A stretch of DNA of 64,000 nucleotides, from contig NC_054881.1 in NCBI RefSeq assembly GCF_018320785.1, forward strand, positions 19,282,275 to 19,346,274, read 5' to 3'. How positions within the stretch are numbered: position 1 is the first letter of the stretch; the number at the start of each line of letters is the position of its first letter. Source of the stretch: Cheilinus undulatus (lineage: Eukaryota; Chordata; Actinopteri; Labriformes; Labridae). The position numbers and the translations under genes were made by a program. The notes under the pieces are model-generated. The model was given only the letters and a program-made list of their open reading frames with translations. It was not told where the DNA came from and did no database searches. Below, piece after piece: positions 46,602 to 58,001 of this stretch.

Positions 46602-48110
46602 TCTTCTTGTTCTTCCTCTTCTTGTTCTTCCTCTTCTTCTTGTGATTTAATGGCGGTTGGCGACTACCGTTTAGGTGCATTACCGCACCCACTATGCTGG
46701 AGTGTGGGCCAGAGCGCGTTGTCTCAAGTGAACATACGTATACAATATAAATAACTAAAGATCATGAAGAAAAATACTATAATAAAATTATCTTCTCTTT
46801 ACCATTCCAGTTTCTTTAACAAACCAAACAAGGCTTTAAATTTACTTTCCTCACTACTTAATATAGTTTTAAGAGTAAATAATTATGTCCCACATCTCCT
46901 TAGTCCATTCTACAGCTTTTCTCTGCTTGTTTTATACTGCTTGTTTTCTACAGTCTATGGTTTTATACCTCTCACATTTACAGATTAGGTTACATGTTCC
47001 ACACCTTCCTCTTCCACCCCACACAAACCTGTCAAATGTTTTTAATTAAATGCATTGTTTTATTTAATCCTGCATGTCCAGGCCATAGTCTTCCAATTAT
47101 TATCTGTTTTCTTCTGTTTCCCCCTAATGTGTTTGTTTCTGCCAGTTTCTCCTGAATATTGTGCAAATGGCATCTTTTCTGTCCCTCATCCCATAGCTTT
47201 TGCCAAAAACTTATGATTGTACTTTTTATCAAAGCTTTAATTTCTGATTTACTCAATTCAATAGTCATAACGTTCTCCTGCCAAAGGGCCTGTTTGGCTA
47301 GATGATCAATTACACCCAACTGTAATTTGTGCAATCTGATTTTTTTTTTTTTTTTTTTTTTTTTGTATATTTCATATAATATAATATATCTGGTCTGCTG
47401 TTGGATGACATGGACTGTAAGGATACCACTGCTGATAGAGAGTCTGAACACACTATAACCTGTTCCATTTTGTTCTGTTCTGTCCAGTGTAATGCCATTA
47501 CTATTACCAACATCTCAACTGTATATACTGCTAAATGATTTCCTTTCTCCTTACCATTATGTTTAAGCTTGGTATGACGAAAGCAAAACCAGTGCCCCCA
47601 TTCTTAGTATCCTTTGAATCATCTGTATAAATATGTGTATGAAGTCTGTGTATTGTTTTTACTTTGTTTTCTACTATATCTGCCCAATTTCCTTCTCCTT
47701 TATTACTCTGCATTTATACTAAATATATAGATCAATGTTGGCAGGGGGGAATAGCCAGAAAGGTATTATTGGATAAGGTACTGTGTTGCTGTAGGTTTTT
47801 CCCTGTATCCCCATTTGTTGAGCCAGTTTGCTTGCCTCCCACACAAAACAGTGTGTTGTTGCTTCCCCACTCTCCCAGCATGGTTGGAGAGCTTTTACCT
47901 TTTGATGGCATTCTTCTTTATGTTCCTGAACTTCTGCCCAGTATGCCATCATTAATTGTTTATGTCTCAGTTTGAACTGCATTAACTGGAGAAGTCCTTA
48001 AAGCCCCACAACATAACCTTAATGTTTGATTTTGTATAACCTCTATCTTCTTCAACAGAGTTTTAGCTGCTCTTCTGTACTATCGCCATACTGTTTTTGT
48101 AGGGCAACTT
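46602..48110 (-). mobile_element. RNase H-bearing LINE (I/Nimb-like), 5'-truncated and broken
   Basis: Minus-strand coding pieces appear in LINE order: end of the reverse transcriptase region (LLKKIEVIQNQTLRLCCGA near 48030), a connector (YWAEVQEHKEECH, then VPYPIIPFWLFPPANIDLYI), an RNase H domain (IYTDDSKDTKNGGTGFAF, VIVCSDSLSAVVSLQS, DHLAKQAL), and RLWPGHAGLNKTMHLI near the C-terminus. The 3' part ends CCGCCATTAAATCACAAGAA with GAAGAAG repeats at 46602-46650. Between two RNase H motifs a T25 run (47340-47364, plus strand) replaces the expected histidine-containing segment, and frames are shifted. The 3' tail stops about 45 bases from the THAP start codon. Confidence 0.8.
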
Positions 48111-48289
48111 TATTCATAGCATACAATGCAAACATTGACAGTCAAAAACAGTTGCAGATCACAAATAAAACTTGAAACTACATAAAGAGAATAGAGCAAT
48201 GTTGGAAGAGGTAGGATGGGCAAACTATGTATGACCCCCCCTTCTTATTTGAATAGCAGCTAAATGAAATTTCCCCTGATATTCTAAGT

Positions 48290-48410
48290 TTTTGGCGTCG
48301 TACATGCAGTGCGTCCACGTTAACAGCAGTGGTTCATGCACCAACAGTAGGTGGCGGTAATGTATCAGAAATCTGAGTCCCAGTCCCCGATAACGGACAA
48401 AAGAAGAAGA
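48290..48410 (+). mobile_element. LINE 3' tail, opposite orientation, next to the tmem203 leader
   Basis: Plus strand reads CAACAGTAGGTGGCGGTAAT and ends ACAAAAGAAGAAGAAGA at 48411. It is the same tail type as at 46602 but points the other way. Only the tail is present. Confidence 0.65.
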
Positions 48411-49137
48411 AGATGCTACGATGCTAACGGCTCACTAGTTTCGCCTCTGGTGACATGGAGGAGAAATTGCCTCAAACTTATTAAGGTAGAGTAATGTATA
48501 GTCACTCTGAGATACATTTAACATCGTTATTCCTGGATTACGTCAGTAAAAACACTGACTGTGTCACCGCTGGCTGCTTGTTGTTAGCTTAAATTGCTAG
48601 TACAAAGCTGGTCTGTATCATCGTAGTAATTGTTTGACTTGACCTGTAACGCCAATGTTACATGCTGTGTCATCTATTAGAATTAGTCGGTATTCTATTG
48701 AGGCTTATCTGTTAAAAATATGAGCGGACAAATTAATTAAATATTGAAGAAAAGTAGCTTGAGTCACTGCCTTTTAGCTTCTCTAGCTGCTGCTTGGTGT
48801 ACTGATATGTGATGTGGGCTCTGTCTACTTTCAGCACTGTGTGGGTGTAAGCCGAGTTTACATTGGCTTTGTCATATTACTGCTTACTGGATCATCTTTT
48901 CTAACGTAATATTGTTTCTGTTTACATAAGGAAAGGCTTCCAGAGACGATCATTGAAGGACTTCAGCCCCTAAATTGTCCCCTGGGTGGATTTGAAGATG
49001 TAGCAGAGTGGGAAGTAGGTTACCTCTGCGATAGCCCAGCATTCCTGGACATCATTGGTGATTCATCACCTTTCCTTTGCCTCGGAGGTTGTCTTCAGTG
49101 AGTCCATCCTTGCCTGGAGACCCCACTGGACCCAGCC
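48411..49137 (+). promoter_or_regulatory. tmem203: tmem203 promoter and spliced leader with two tiny uORFs
   Basis: A leader exon ending at 48485 (TTAAG|GTAGAG) and a second beginning at 48931 (TTTACATAAG acceptor) are plausible. The first holds a nine-codon uORF, ATG 48455 to TAA 48482-48484, stopping just before the donor. The second holds ATG-TAG at 48998-49003, a start immediately followed by a stop. Both precede the main ATG and could damp translation. The splice sites are predictions. Confidence 0.4.
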
Positions 49138-49554
49138 ATGCTCTTCTCCCTCAGGGAACTGGTCCAGTGGCTGGGCTTTGCCACTTTTGAACTCTTCCTG
49201 CACCTGCTGGCTTTGCTGGTTTTCAGCATGCTGGTTGCTCTACGAGCTGACATGTTCACCCCCTCACTAAGCTGGTGGCTGGTGTTCGTCCCGCTGTTTG
49301 CTGCAGACGGCCTCAGCACCTACTTCACAGCCATCGTGTCCATCCGTCTCTACCAGGAGAATGAGAAGCGTCTTGCAGTGCTAAGGCTCCTCTGGGTGCT
49401 GACGGTGCTCAGCTTGAAGCTTGTATGTGAGGTTTTGCTGTGCCAGAAGCTGGCTGAGCAGGAGCAAGCCAGAGACCTGTGGTTTGGCCTAATCGTTTCT
49501 CCACTGTTCATCCTTCTGCAATTACTGATGATTCGAGCATGCCGTGTCAACTGA
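49138..49554 (+). CDS. tmem203: Transmembrane protein 203, complete
   Basis: 138-residue multi-pass membrane protein. It matches vertebrate TMEM203 almost throughout: it starts MLFSLRELVQWLGFATFE, contains FAADGLSTYFT, and ends SPLFILLQLLMIRACRVN. The known protein sits in the endoplasmic reticulum and is linked to calcium-store regulation and STING signalling. About four hydrophobic helices are visible, near residues 13-36, 47-67, 79-101 and 115-132. The coding region is a single exon, as in mammals, and the ATG is in good context (CAGCCATGC). An extra E-Q-A pair near residue 112 (AEQEQARD) makes it slightly longer than the human protein. The leader appears spliced and carries short upstream ORFs. 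The gene diverges from the THAP gene. Confidence 0.97.
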   Translation: MLFSLRELVQWLGFATFELFLHLLALLVFSMLVALRADMFTPSLSWWLVFVPLFAADGLSTYFTAIVSIRLYQENEKRLAVLRLLWVLTVLSLKLVCEVLLCQKLAEQEQARDLWFGLIVSPLFILLQLLMIRACRVN

Positions 49555-50560
49555 GGAGAAGCAGTGATTGTTTGTTTCACTTCACCCCACAATGCAAGGG
49601 ATGAGAACAGTCTTCATCTGACATTAGAGATGTGAAGCATAAAAATGGTGTTCTTTTTTCTTCTGGCTCACTGTCACCTTTAAAAAACACTAAATTTTTC
49701 ATCACACATTTTATGTGTCACCTGATCCAGGTTACTAAGATTTGTGTTTTAAAGGGCTTCAGAATGAACAGGACTCATCACTGCTCTATACAGGTATAAT
49801 GCAGTAATTTTAAAGTAGAAGACAATCATCTCTTTATGTTGCTACATTCTTAAATACATCATTTGGACTAGGGATGCACCAGTACCATTTTTTCTCAGAC
49901 TAGCCACAAGTACTGACATTTAGGTACTTGCCAATATCAGGTACAAATAGAACTTTTTAATAATACCATCTCAGTTATTAATATTATTTCAAGAGTTTAT
50001 TTTCATTGTATGTTCCTCACCCCTCCTTTTGACAATTTAGCAGTGCATGGTTTGCAGTAGGGTGTAACAAAACATCATTTCTTCAACCATGATGATTATG
50101 TGCATATGCACTCTAGTGAAACTGCAGACCATGCAACGTTGGTAACATGACCTGAAGCATGCCATACTGCCACATCTGTAGTGTTTGTTGCAATCCAGAA
50201 CACAAGTTTTCTCATTTTTGCAACTTCTCTGCAATAAAAGTTAAGAATGCACAAACTTATCTGCACAAAATTGGTATTGGAAGATATTAAATTAAAAAGT
50301 TTATCATTGGTTTTGGCAGATATAAATATTTCTGCCAAGGTAAATTGACCATACATTTCAGCAGTAAATGTCGTATGGCAGCCATAAATATTGGTAAAAT
50401 AAACAAATGTCACAGATACAGTGGCATTATGCAATTGGAAGCTCAGCTATTTAAGGCGGATTCTAAAGGAGTATTTTCTCACTATGAGCAGCACCTTTCC
50501 CTATTCTCCTTTATATGTGGCCCCTTAATGGCACTGACATGCCACTTTTTTGTGTACATA

Positions 50561-51103
50561 CAGTGCTTAACAAATTTATTAGACCACCTGTCATATTTGT
50601 CTCGAAAACCATCCAGCATCATGAAGTGCTTTAATGCGGACTCTTTCATTTTCAGTGAGCTCTCGACGTTTTATCATTTTGAACAGTAATCAGGGATTTC
50701 AAACTGAATTCACCCAGATTTGAGCCGGCTCACTGGGCTTCTCTGAGAAGTCAGAAATTAATCAAGCATAATATTCAACCACTAAAACTCATTTTTCTGT
50801 TCAGGAATGCAAGTAAATAACTATAATTTGACATATTAATCAAGAAATAATAATGTGCTTTACTATTTTTTCTGTTTTTTTGTAAATCAGGAAATTTGAA
50901 AATTCATGGATAAAAACACTAATTATATTTTAGCATTAAAAATAACATTTGGGTTAAAGAGCTTCTACATATTGGTGTATTAACCATTGCAAAAACATAA
51001 AACGTGATTTTGGTAACTACCAATGTGATTAATGTAGGGCAGCTGTGGCATAAACCTTACTTTGGTTAGGGTTAGGGTGGTCTAATGAATTTGTTAAGCA
51101 CTG
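50561..51103. mobile_element. Tc1/mariner-type MITE with intact terminal inverted repeats
   Basis: The left end CAGTGCTTAACAAATTTATT continues as AGACCACC; the right end is its reverse complement with one mismatch over 28 bases. Both ends are flanked by TA, the target duplication of Tc1/mariner elements. The 543-bp inside is AT-rich and non-coding, with GGTTAGGGTTAGGG near the right end. A SINE abuts it on the right. Confidence 0.85.
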
Positions 51104-51107
51104 TATA

Positions 51108-51250
51108 TTTTTAAGATTTGCTGGCCTTTTGTCTGTATTTTGATAGGATAGCCTAAGAGAGACTGGAAACATGAGGATAAAGAGGGAGGGAAGACATGCA
51201 TGAAACAGTGCCGAGACCAATCCCACAACCAGTGCGTCAAGGGTTCTGGC
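51108..51250 (-). mobile_element. tRNA-derived SINE
   Basis: Reverse complement reads TTGGTAGCGCCAGAACCC, GGGATTGGTCTCGGCACTG, TGCATGTCTTCCCTCCCTC and GTTTCCAGTCTCTCTTAGGC. Same family as 32462-32571. Confidence 0.55.
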
Positions 51251-51259
51251 GCTACCAAT

Positions 51260-53780
51260 TTACCTAAACCACTGTTTCTACTTCAAAACTTTAGATGTGT
51301 ACTGCAGTGTGTGGCAGTCACAGCTGATGAACACAGTGGGCTCCTGTTTGATGTCCCACGAAATTTTTTCTTCCTGTATCATCAAGCCCTAGATTGCAGT
51401 CTGCCCTGCTTTTGTCATACTCATGTATTTTCAGAATATCACCTGCTGTGAAATTATATCAAGCACTATTTAAACAATGGTTTTTGGGTACAAGAATGAG
51501 CACTTGGGGTAGTTTGGACAAAACTGTGGTGTTTATCTACATTAATTTGCTCATATTTCAGATAAACTGTAGTCCATCATCAGAAAGCAATATCATTGTA
51601 ACAATTGCATGTTGAAACATTAATGGCAACACTTAGCAGGATGACCTTTGAAAAGCTTGGTTTAAAAGAAAATTATTTTCCAAACTTAAAGTCCTGGATG
51701 TAATACCTTCCAATGCTCTTATGATAAACTGTAACGAAGACTATCCAACAAACTTCATTTCCCAATTGCAGTTTTACATGTCTTGTAGCTAGATTCTCTG
51801 CTGCCAAAATCAATGGAAAAGCCTATAATATTACATTAACCACTACCACTTTGCATATACTTGAACCGTTACATATAAACATACTTAAGTTAATTCTGAT
51901 CAAACTTGTATGTACAGAATGACAACTAAATTTCTATCCCATTTTTTCATCAGCATAGATTACAGCTGAAGGTTTATAATACTTGTAGGAATGCAAATAA
52001 TCAGAGCAGTAAACGTGGGGTATGAAGTGTGTTCACATGCAATCAACATTAGACAATGAGCCATAAGAAAATCAACTCCAGGGTTATGTTTCAGTACAAA
52101 TATACACTACACGTTACGTATGTCGATTCAAATAGCTGGTGATACCTAAAGGCTGTTCTGTTGGTCACATTTTTTGGGTGATCGCTATGGCTCAGAGATT
52201 TGGGAAGTTGCTGCTGCTTTATGCTTCTTCCATTAAGATACAGTCGCAAGCAAATTACATTAGATTTATGATCTTGTTTCTCACTTTGTTGCCTGTTTTG
52301 GGAATGTCACTTCCACATTCCCCCCTTCCGGTTGCCTGGTTTGTCATTTCTGTCACTGAACAACAAGAAGCTGCTTCTGACCTCACTGTAAACTCCAAGT
52401 CTCACTCCAGTGTTGAGGAACTGAATGTGATATAAACAAGCAGTCATTTGTGTGCACACGTTTTCCTTCAATATTGTTGCTTATTCTATGTTTGAATCTA
52501 CATTGTATATGTATTGCATGTATTTAAGGCCTCCTTTTAAGATAATTCCCCTTGAGAAGTTCTGTGAAATATGTACATGTTGATTTTTTTTATTTAAAGA
52601 AATTCACATATTTATGTTCTTGTTAAGGCACCATTAGTGTCATGTCATCTGTATATAAATGTAAATAAACCATCATCATTTAATTAATGCTGTCTGGTAA
52701 ATGTGCAAACGGAGGGTTGTGGTGTCTTTGGCCACAAGGAGGCGCTGCTGGCCTTTTGTATGGGTACTGCATACTGAAGGTAAAGGACCATACATTGCTC
52801 TTTGCACACTTTATCTCCTGTAAACATCCCTCAGCAGCATCAAAGTCATGATAACTTTATTAAATGCTTCACAGTATTCAGGAGTGTGGATAGTGTACAT
52901 TTATAGATATCAGTGTAATGCATGAATGCAACTATTAAGGTTTCTGCCGTTATTGTTGCATGTTGAAATATTTACAAATAAATCCGTGAGAAATCATATT
53001 TTGATCATGCTATGTTAAATGTTTGAACTGAAAACTTTTAAGAATAATAAGGGCCAGCATCAGCCAAGAATGAGCGGGAAAAGACTATAAAAGCAGCCTG
53101 TCATATTCACAAATATGACTGGAAATGTGACCTTTTTTGCACCAGTTCTCAACAACTGAAAATTGAGAGCACAAAGGTTCATTTTGTCCCAGATCTAAAA
53201 GAGTTTGATATTTACTCCCCGTGCTTCTCCGCCTTGTTCTGAATGATGGTTCACTGATAAATGTTTGATGAGATACAGCAATCTGTTGTGGTACTAAACA
53301 ATAGGCCTCTTAGTGCTGATTCATTTGCAGCAGGGTACTTCTCAGCTCCATGTGTTTACCACAAACGGATTATTGACAGGTGGCATCACCAGCAAATACT
53401 GAATAAACAGTCGTCAGCCTTCATCCTGTGCAGCCTATATCCTATTTATTACACTTCACATACAGAACAAAAACAAGTCAGGGATAAAGGGTTCAGTTTT
53501 GATACTAGCCTTTATTTCTTAAAACCCAAATGTAAATAATGTTTAATTTCATGAGATAAACACAGAATTAAAGTCAATTTATGCTACTTTTTCATTGCAA
53601 GAAACAGAGAATTTCCCAACTTCAGAGAGAAAATTATTGAAAAACCTTTAAAAAATGCTGTTGCAGTTACTATCAAGCAACTTCACTGTTTTTTTAAACT
53701 CATTTTTGCAGATTTAATGAAGTTGAGTTGAAAAACAAACTTCAGTTGCTTGTTACCAATTGAAGTACTTTTTAAGTAGG
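51260..53780. other. Intergenic region after tmem203
   Basis: AT-rich with no recognisable coding exon. AATAAA at 52664-52669 is preceded by 3'-UTR-like sequence and could end a long tmem203 transcript, but this is a guess. Confidence 0.3.
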
Positions 53781-53789
53781 CGCAGGATT

Positions 53790-54440
53790 TTCTTTCTTTC
53801 CATCCATCCATTTATCTTCTGCTTATTCAGACTGGGTCGCAGTGGTAGTAGGTTGAGCAAGTCAACCAAGACATCCCTCTCCCCAGTGACACTTTCTAAC
53901 ACCTCCTGGGGAATCCAGAGGCGTTCCAAAACCAGACAGGATATATAATCCCTCCAGCATATTCTAGGTCTTCCTCCTCCCAGCTGGACGTGCCCGGAAA
54001 ACCTCCAAAGGGAGGTGTCCAGGAGGAATCCTGATCAACTGGCTCCGTTCAATGTGAAGGAGCAGCGACTCTACTCCTATTTCCTGCTGGATGTCTTAAC
54101 TCCTCACCCTACCTCTAAGGCTGAGCCCAGCCACCCTCTGGTGAAAACTCATTTCAGCCGCTTGTATTCACGTTCTCATTCTTTCGGTCATTACCCAGAG
54201 TTCATAACCATGGCCAGGTGAGGGTTGGGAGGAAGATTGACTGGTAAATCGAAAGCTTTGCCTTCCGACTCAGCTCCCTCTTCACCGCAACGGTCCAGCA
54301 CAATGCAAAACTTCTGATGCTGCACCGATCTGCCTGTCAATCTCACTCTCCCTTTTACCCTCACTCATGACCAAGACCCCAAGATACTTGAACTCCTTCA
54401 CCTGAGGCAGAGACTCACTCCCCACCTGGAGGGAGCAATC
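53790..54440 (+). mobile_element. Common teleost retroelement fragment
   Basis: Starts at the CCATCCATCC/TTATC words and runs through CTCCTGGGGAATCCAGAGGC, GTGTCCAGGAGGAATCC, ATGTGAAGGAGCAGCGACT and CCCCAAGATACTTGAACTCC. I recognise this as a very frequent interspersed repeat of fish, probably LINE-derived. Open frames in it are incidental. Confidence 0.6.
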
Positions 54441-54544
54441 TTTTTTTTTTCACTCTAGGTTATTTCACTTGTTATAGAAACAATTGAAGAGAATTATATT
54501 TGATCATAGTTTCTTGCAAAGGAAGAGATTAAAATGATTTAAAA

Positions 54545-54772
54545 ATGAGGGCCAGGGGTACTGGTAGTAGAGCCTATGTTTACATCTACATGCCCCACAT
54601 ACTGTTTTTTTGATTGCAGCCTGGGGCTCCCTTCCTGCATGTCAACCCCTTTTCCCTCTATCCCCATTCAGATTCAATCCACAGTCAGTATCTACAATAA
54701 AGGCGTAAAATCCCAAAATAAATAACAGGAAAAGCTTCTGGGCTACCTGATGTACAGCAACAGAGGCCCAGA
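54545..54772 (+). mobile_element. tRNA-derived SINE
   Basis: Contains GGTACTGGTAGTAGAGCC (A-box-like), CTTCCTGCATGTCAACCCC and TACAATAAAGGCGTAAAATC, matching the recalled head, body and 3' end of the percomorph SINE in plus orientation. Confidence 0.6.
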
Positions 54773-54849
54773 AATGACCCATTTTAAGAGTAAAACTAGA
54801 TAAAATTGTTGACAAAACACATACATTTTGAAAGCTATTAGGAAAATCC

Positions 54850-56430
54850 TATTCTGTTATTCTAGAAATACTCCAAGGAAAGTCATGGATTTAAAATGGT
54901 AATTAAGCTGAATGAAGACAAAAGATGATGACAAAAATGGATTAAGCTTGGTGAGAATCAGAATGGTTGACACCTTTGTTGCCAAAGCAGAGTACATCAA
55001 AAACAAATACAAATAATAGCCATCACAATAATAATACTGATAATAATGAAATACTAAAAACACAAAGTTATTGACTCTTATAAAACTTATTAATATCTCT
55101 AATGTGGTGACAGAAACAAAACATGAAGCTAGGTGTATATGTTGAGATTCTTCTGCTAGACATACTCTCACTAGTTCTTCATGTGATCCTGCTGCTGAAA
55201 CTTGGCTCCAAAAGTTCTTTCTTACAGATTCATACAGTGGGCAGATGAGGAGAAAGTGGATTTCATCTTCAGTTTTTCTCAATTCACAATGTTTATATAT
55301 TCGTTGGTCTCTGGGTTCCAGTTTTTATGACGACCTGTTTTAATTTCTAATTTATGTCGCTGACTCTGTACATTGTCTGTCCTCTGGTTGGGGTTTCTCA
55401 CACGTATAAGATAATCAGCTAAAGAGTACTCTCTTGTCAGTAGACAATAACATTCCAATTTATTGTAGGATTTTATTTCATTTTGCCAAAATTTAAGGTA
55501 TTTAGATTTATTTTCTTTTTCAGTAATTTTAATTTGTGTTTTGGAGAGATGATGTAGCTTTTGGTTCTTTAACTGATAATTTTCTTTAATATTTCTTAAG
55601 GGGGTCAGTCTCTGGGCAGAGGGTGTTGCTTAGAAAGGCCAGGTGATGGTATGATTCAGGATCAGCTTGTGCTAGGTGAACCTGGAACCTAATGGCTCTC
55701 TTGATCATGTGTTGAGAAAGAGGGAATCCCCCCAGTTCTGCTCTACATGCCAGGTTTGGACAGTTTCAGCTCCAGCTCAAACATCCAACAGAAAAATTTA
55801 ATCTCCAGCTCTTTATAGAACTGGAGATGAAATTTTTCTGTTGGATGTTTACCACTGTTTTGGGACAGGGCCCCACACTTCACTTCCATACATAAGAATA
55901 GAAGTACATTACTGAATAGTTTTAGCCAAATTTTAATTAGGGGATTAAGTTTATTTAAAGATGTTTTAATGCCGTAGTAGGCTCTTATCAGTTAGAGAGC
56001 TTATAGCTTTGTCAAATCTCCCTGATGCACTGATGACTTTGCCCAGGTAATTATACTCCATTGTATGCTGAAGTGTGCTTCCTCCAATTGTAAAACTATG
56101 TTCTGATTTTTGGGATCTGGCCTTTTTCTGAAATATCTTGATTTTTTTTTTTTTAGTAAATTGATGTCAAGGGCCCAGTCTTCACAGAACCTTTCTAACA
56201 GTGAGAGATTCTGCTGTAGTCCATGTTCTGTTGGAGACAGCTGAACCAGGTCATCTGCATACATGAGAAATTTGATTTCTTTGCCTTGAAGATCCAATCT
56301 GGGGCTGCATGACTGTTCTAAAGCAGTGGCAAGATTGTTAATATAGGTATTGAAAAGGGTAGGGGATAAGTTATATCCCTGATGTACTGATGATCCCTGA
56401 TGATCTTTCCTTATTGGCAAGAACAAAAAG
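54850..56430 (-). mobile_element. Non-LTR retrotransposon remnant with reverse-transcriptase palm
   Basis: Minus strand. At 56001-56426 the frame reads GYNLSPTLFNTYINNLATAL, then FLMYADDLVQLSPTEHGLQQ, the reverse-transcriptase segment with the YADD catalytic box. Frame-shifted text near 55930-55860 (IKIWLKLF and the EVWGP-type block) continues the thumb region. At 54857-55282 the C-terminal MRKTEDEIHFLLICPLYESV resembles the cysteine-containing tail of fish L2/Rex-like LINEs. Stops and frameshifts show it is dead. A 30-bp-arm inverted repeat lies at 55779-55850. Clade not resolved. Confidence 0.8.
55779..55850. repeat. 30-bp-arm near-perfect hairpin
   Basis: Arms 55779-55808 and 55821-55850 are reverse complements with 29 of 30 bases paired and a 12-base loop. 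The arms start AAACATCCAACAG and end ATCTCCAG. Confidence 0.9.
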
Positions 56431-56654
56431 AGAATGGATCTCTATCCAGGCTGTTCTGGTAAAGTCCTGCCTACACAACAAACTAAAATACACAGCAAAA
56501 CTGACTGTGTTTGTTAAACTCATTAAGAGTTACATTCAACACTTCAGAAGTGTCTACATTCAGCCACACAACATAAAGTTAAACTACACATTAAAAACTA
56601 CACAAAAATATCTTATATTCATGTTTATTTTAAATAACAGAATGTACAGTGAGT

Positions 56655-56790
56655 AATGTACAGTTACTCTGGTTAAATCTCACTTAAGTAGAAGTAAAAG
56701 TACTGATTTCAAAATGTACTCAAATAAGTACAAGTACCCAAAAAACTCTATTACAATAATTTGAGTAAATGTAATTAATTATTTCCGACT
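56655..56790 (-). repeat. Dispersed repeat related to 27525-27720
   Basis: Contains AAGTAGAAGTAAAAGTACTG and ACTCAAATAAGTACAAGTAC, the reverse of the AGTGGTGGAAAG-type element. Confidence 0.5.
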
Positions 56791-56989
56791 CCTGATTACC
56801 ATCCCGAATAATGCTTATTGCAGTAAATGGTGATTTGAATATCACAATCCCAATATGATGTATTACCTCAGGAGTTTTCATTATTATCAAAGATATATTA
56901 TATATAAGTAATTTTATGATATTTAATACTGCTTTCATTTTAGGACCATTTCCTGACAGTCATTCTCTGACAGCATACATAGATGTCAC

Positions 56990-57480
56990 TAGGGGTAGAC
57001 CGATTATCTGCCTGGCGAATTATTGAAGCCGATATTTGGCCTCTGGACAATGATCAGTACTGGCATTTTATTTCAGTGATAATAGATAAAATCAATTAAT
57101 CAAAAAGAGTGATTACATTGGCTGCACTGCAAGGTGTGTCTTCCCCTCTGGCTTTATTTTTTAATTCTTGTATACAACACAACCTGATTAGCTAGGTGTC
57201 ATGTGAGTACTAGCCAATCAACACTCAAGCCTGGAAGCCATTGACACAGTAAGCATATGGAATCACTTCCTGATTTCCTAGTGCTGCTATGTTGCTCTGT
57301 GCCATTTATTATGCTGATAAAGCAAAGGCTTTATTATCCATCATGATCTCATCATCAATTTTACTTTTGCCACATGAAGTACATTTTGTACATTATAATA
57401 AATGCATATTAGTTCCATGTACTGCTTATTAGTCTTGCAAGCTACCAATAATGGAATATCAGTTGACCCCTAGTCACTAG
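56990..57480 (+). repeat. Probable non-autonomous DNA element fragments
   Basis: Starts AGGGGTAGACCGATTATCTG with CCGATATTTGG shortly after, and near 57455 GAATATCAGTTGACCCCTAG could be the inverted end. Similar GGGATGCACC/GGGATGCTCC text occurs at 21543, 49870 and 59600. Confidence 0.4.
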
Positions 57481-57937
57481 TATGGGTAGACGTTAATGAT
57501 TAAATGTGTTTATGCATTTTTTTGTACACATGATGCCTACGTATATATAAGTACCTTGTATAGTGACAGCTATTTTAACATTTTTTTCTAAAAAAAAAAA
57601 AAGATTAATGTATTTTGTTTATCATTATAATTGCCATTACTAGTTTTTTTCTGTATTTGCATGTTTTAGACCTTTTTTTTTAATGTTCTCCTTTCCGACT
57701 TAAACGTTGTTTGTTTGTTTTGTAATTAAAATGTCTTGTTTGTCCTGTACATTACTTGTCAGTCATGTGATTTCGGCAATTTATCAAAATATATACTGAG
57801 ATGGACATTTCACTCATCAAGAATAAATGGATGAGTACGGTTAATTGCTTAAAACCGGGAAGGGTGTTTTGCTCCTGAACGCAACACTTTGATTGACAGG
57901 CATTCCGTGCCCAGTCAACAATAGAAATGGGAGAGGT

Positions 57938-58001
57938 TTACGTCAACGGGCGGCGTTCTACAGAGAGGAAAGGGGCGTGTCTTCCATCCGTGGCGACCAA
58001 T
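57938..58001 (+). promoter_or_regulatory. tprn core promoter motifs
   Basis: A CRE-like TTACGTCA (57938-57945), a GC box (GGGGCGTG near 57972) and a CCAAT box in GACCAATCAGG (CCAAT at 57997-58001) cluster in a GC-rich block that starts abruptly near 57900. About 270 bases separate them from the start codon; the purine-rich GAGAGACAG stretch between is a likely 5' UTR. Confidence 0.5.

Noticed and set aside
49055-49592. Overlapping frames on both strands of tmem203
   Set aside because: Shadows of the tmem203 reading frame.
52139-52435. 98-codon frame with hydrophobic start as a small secreted protein
   Set aside because: It starts from a non-ATG codon, has no conserved features and lies in AT-rich intergenic DNA.
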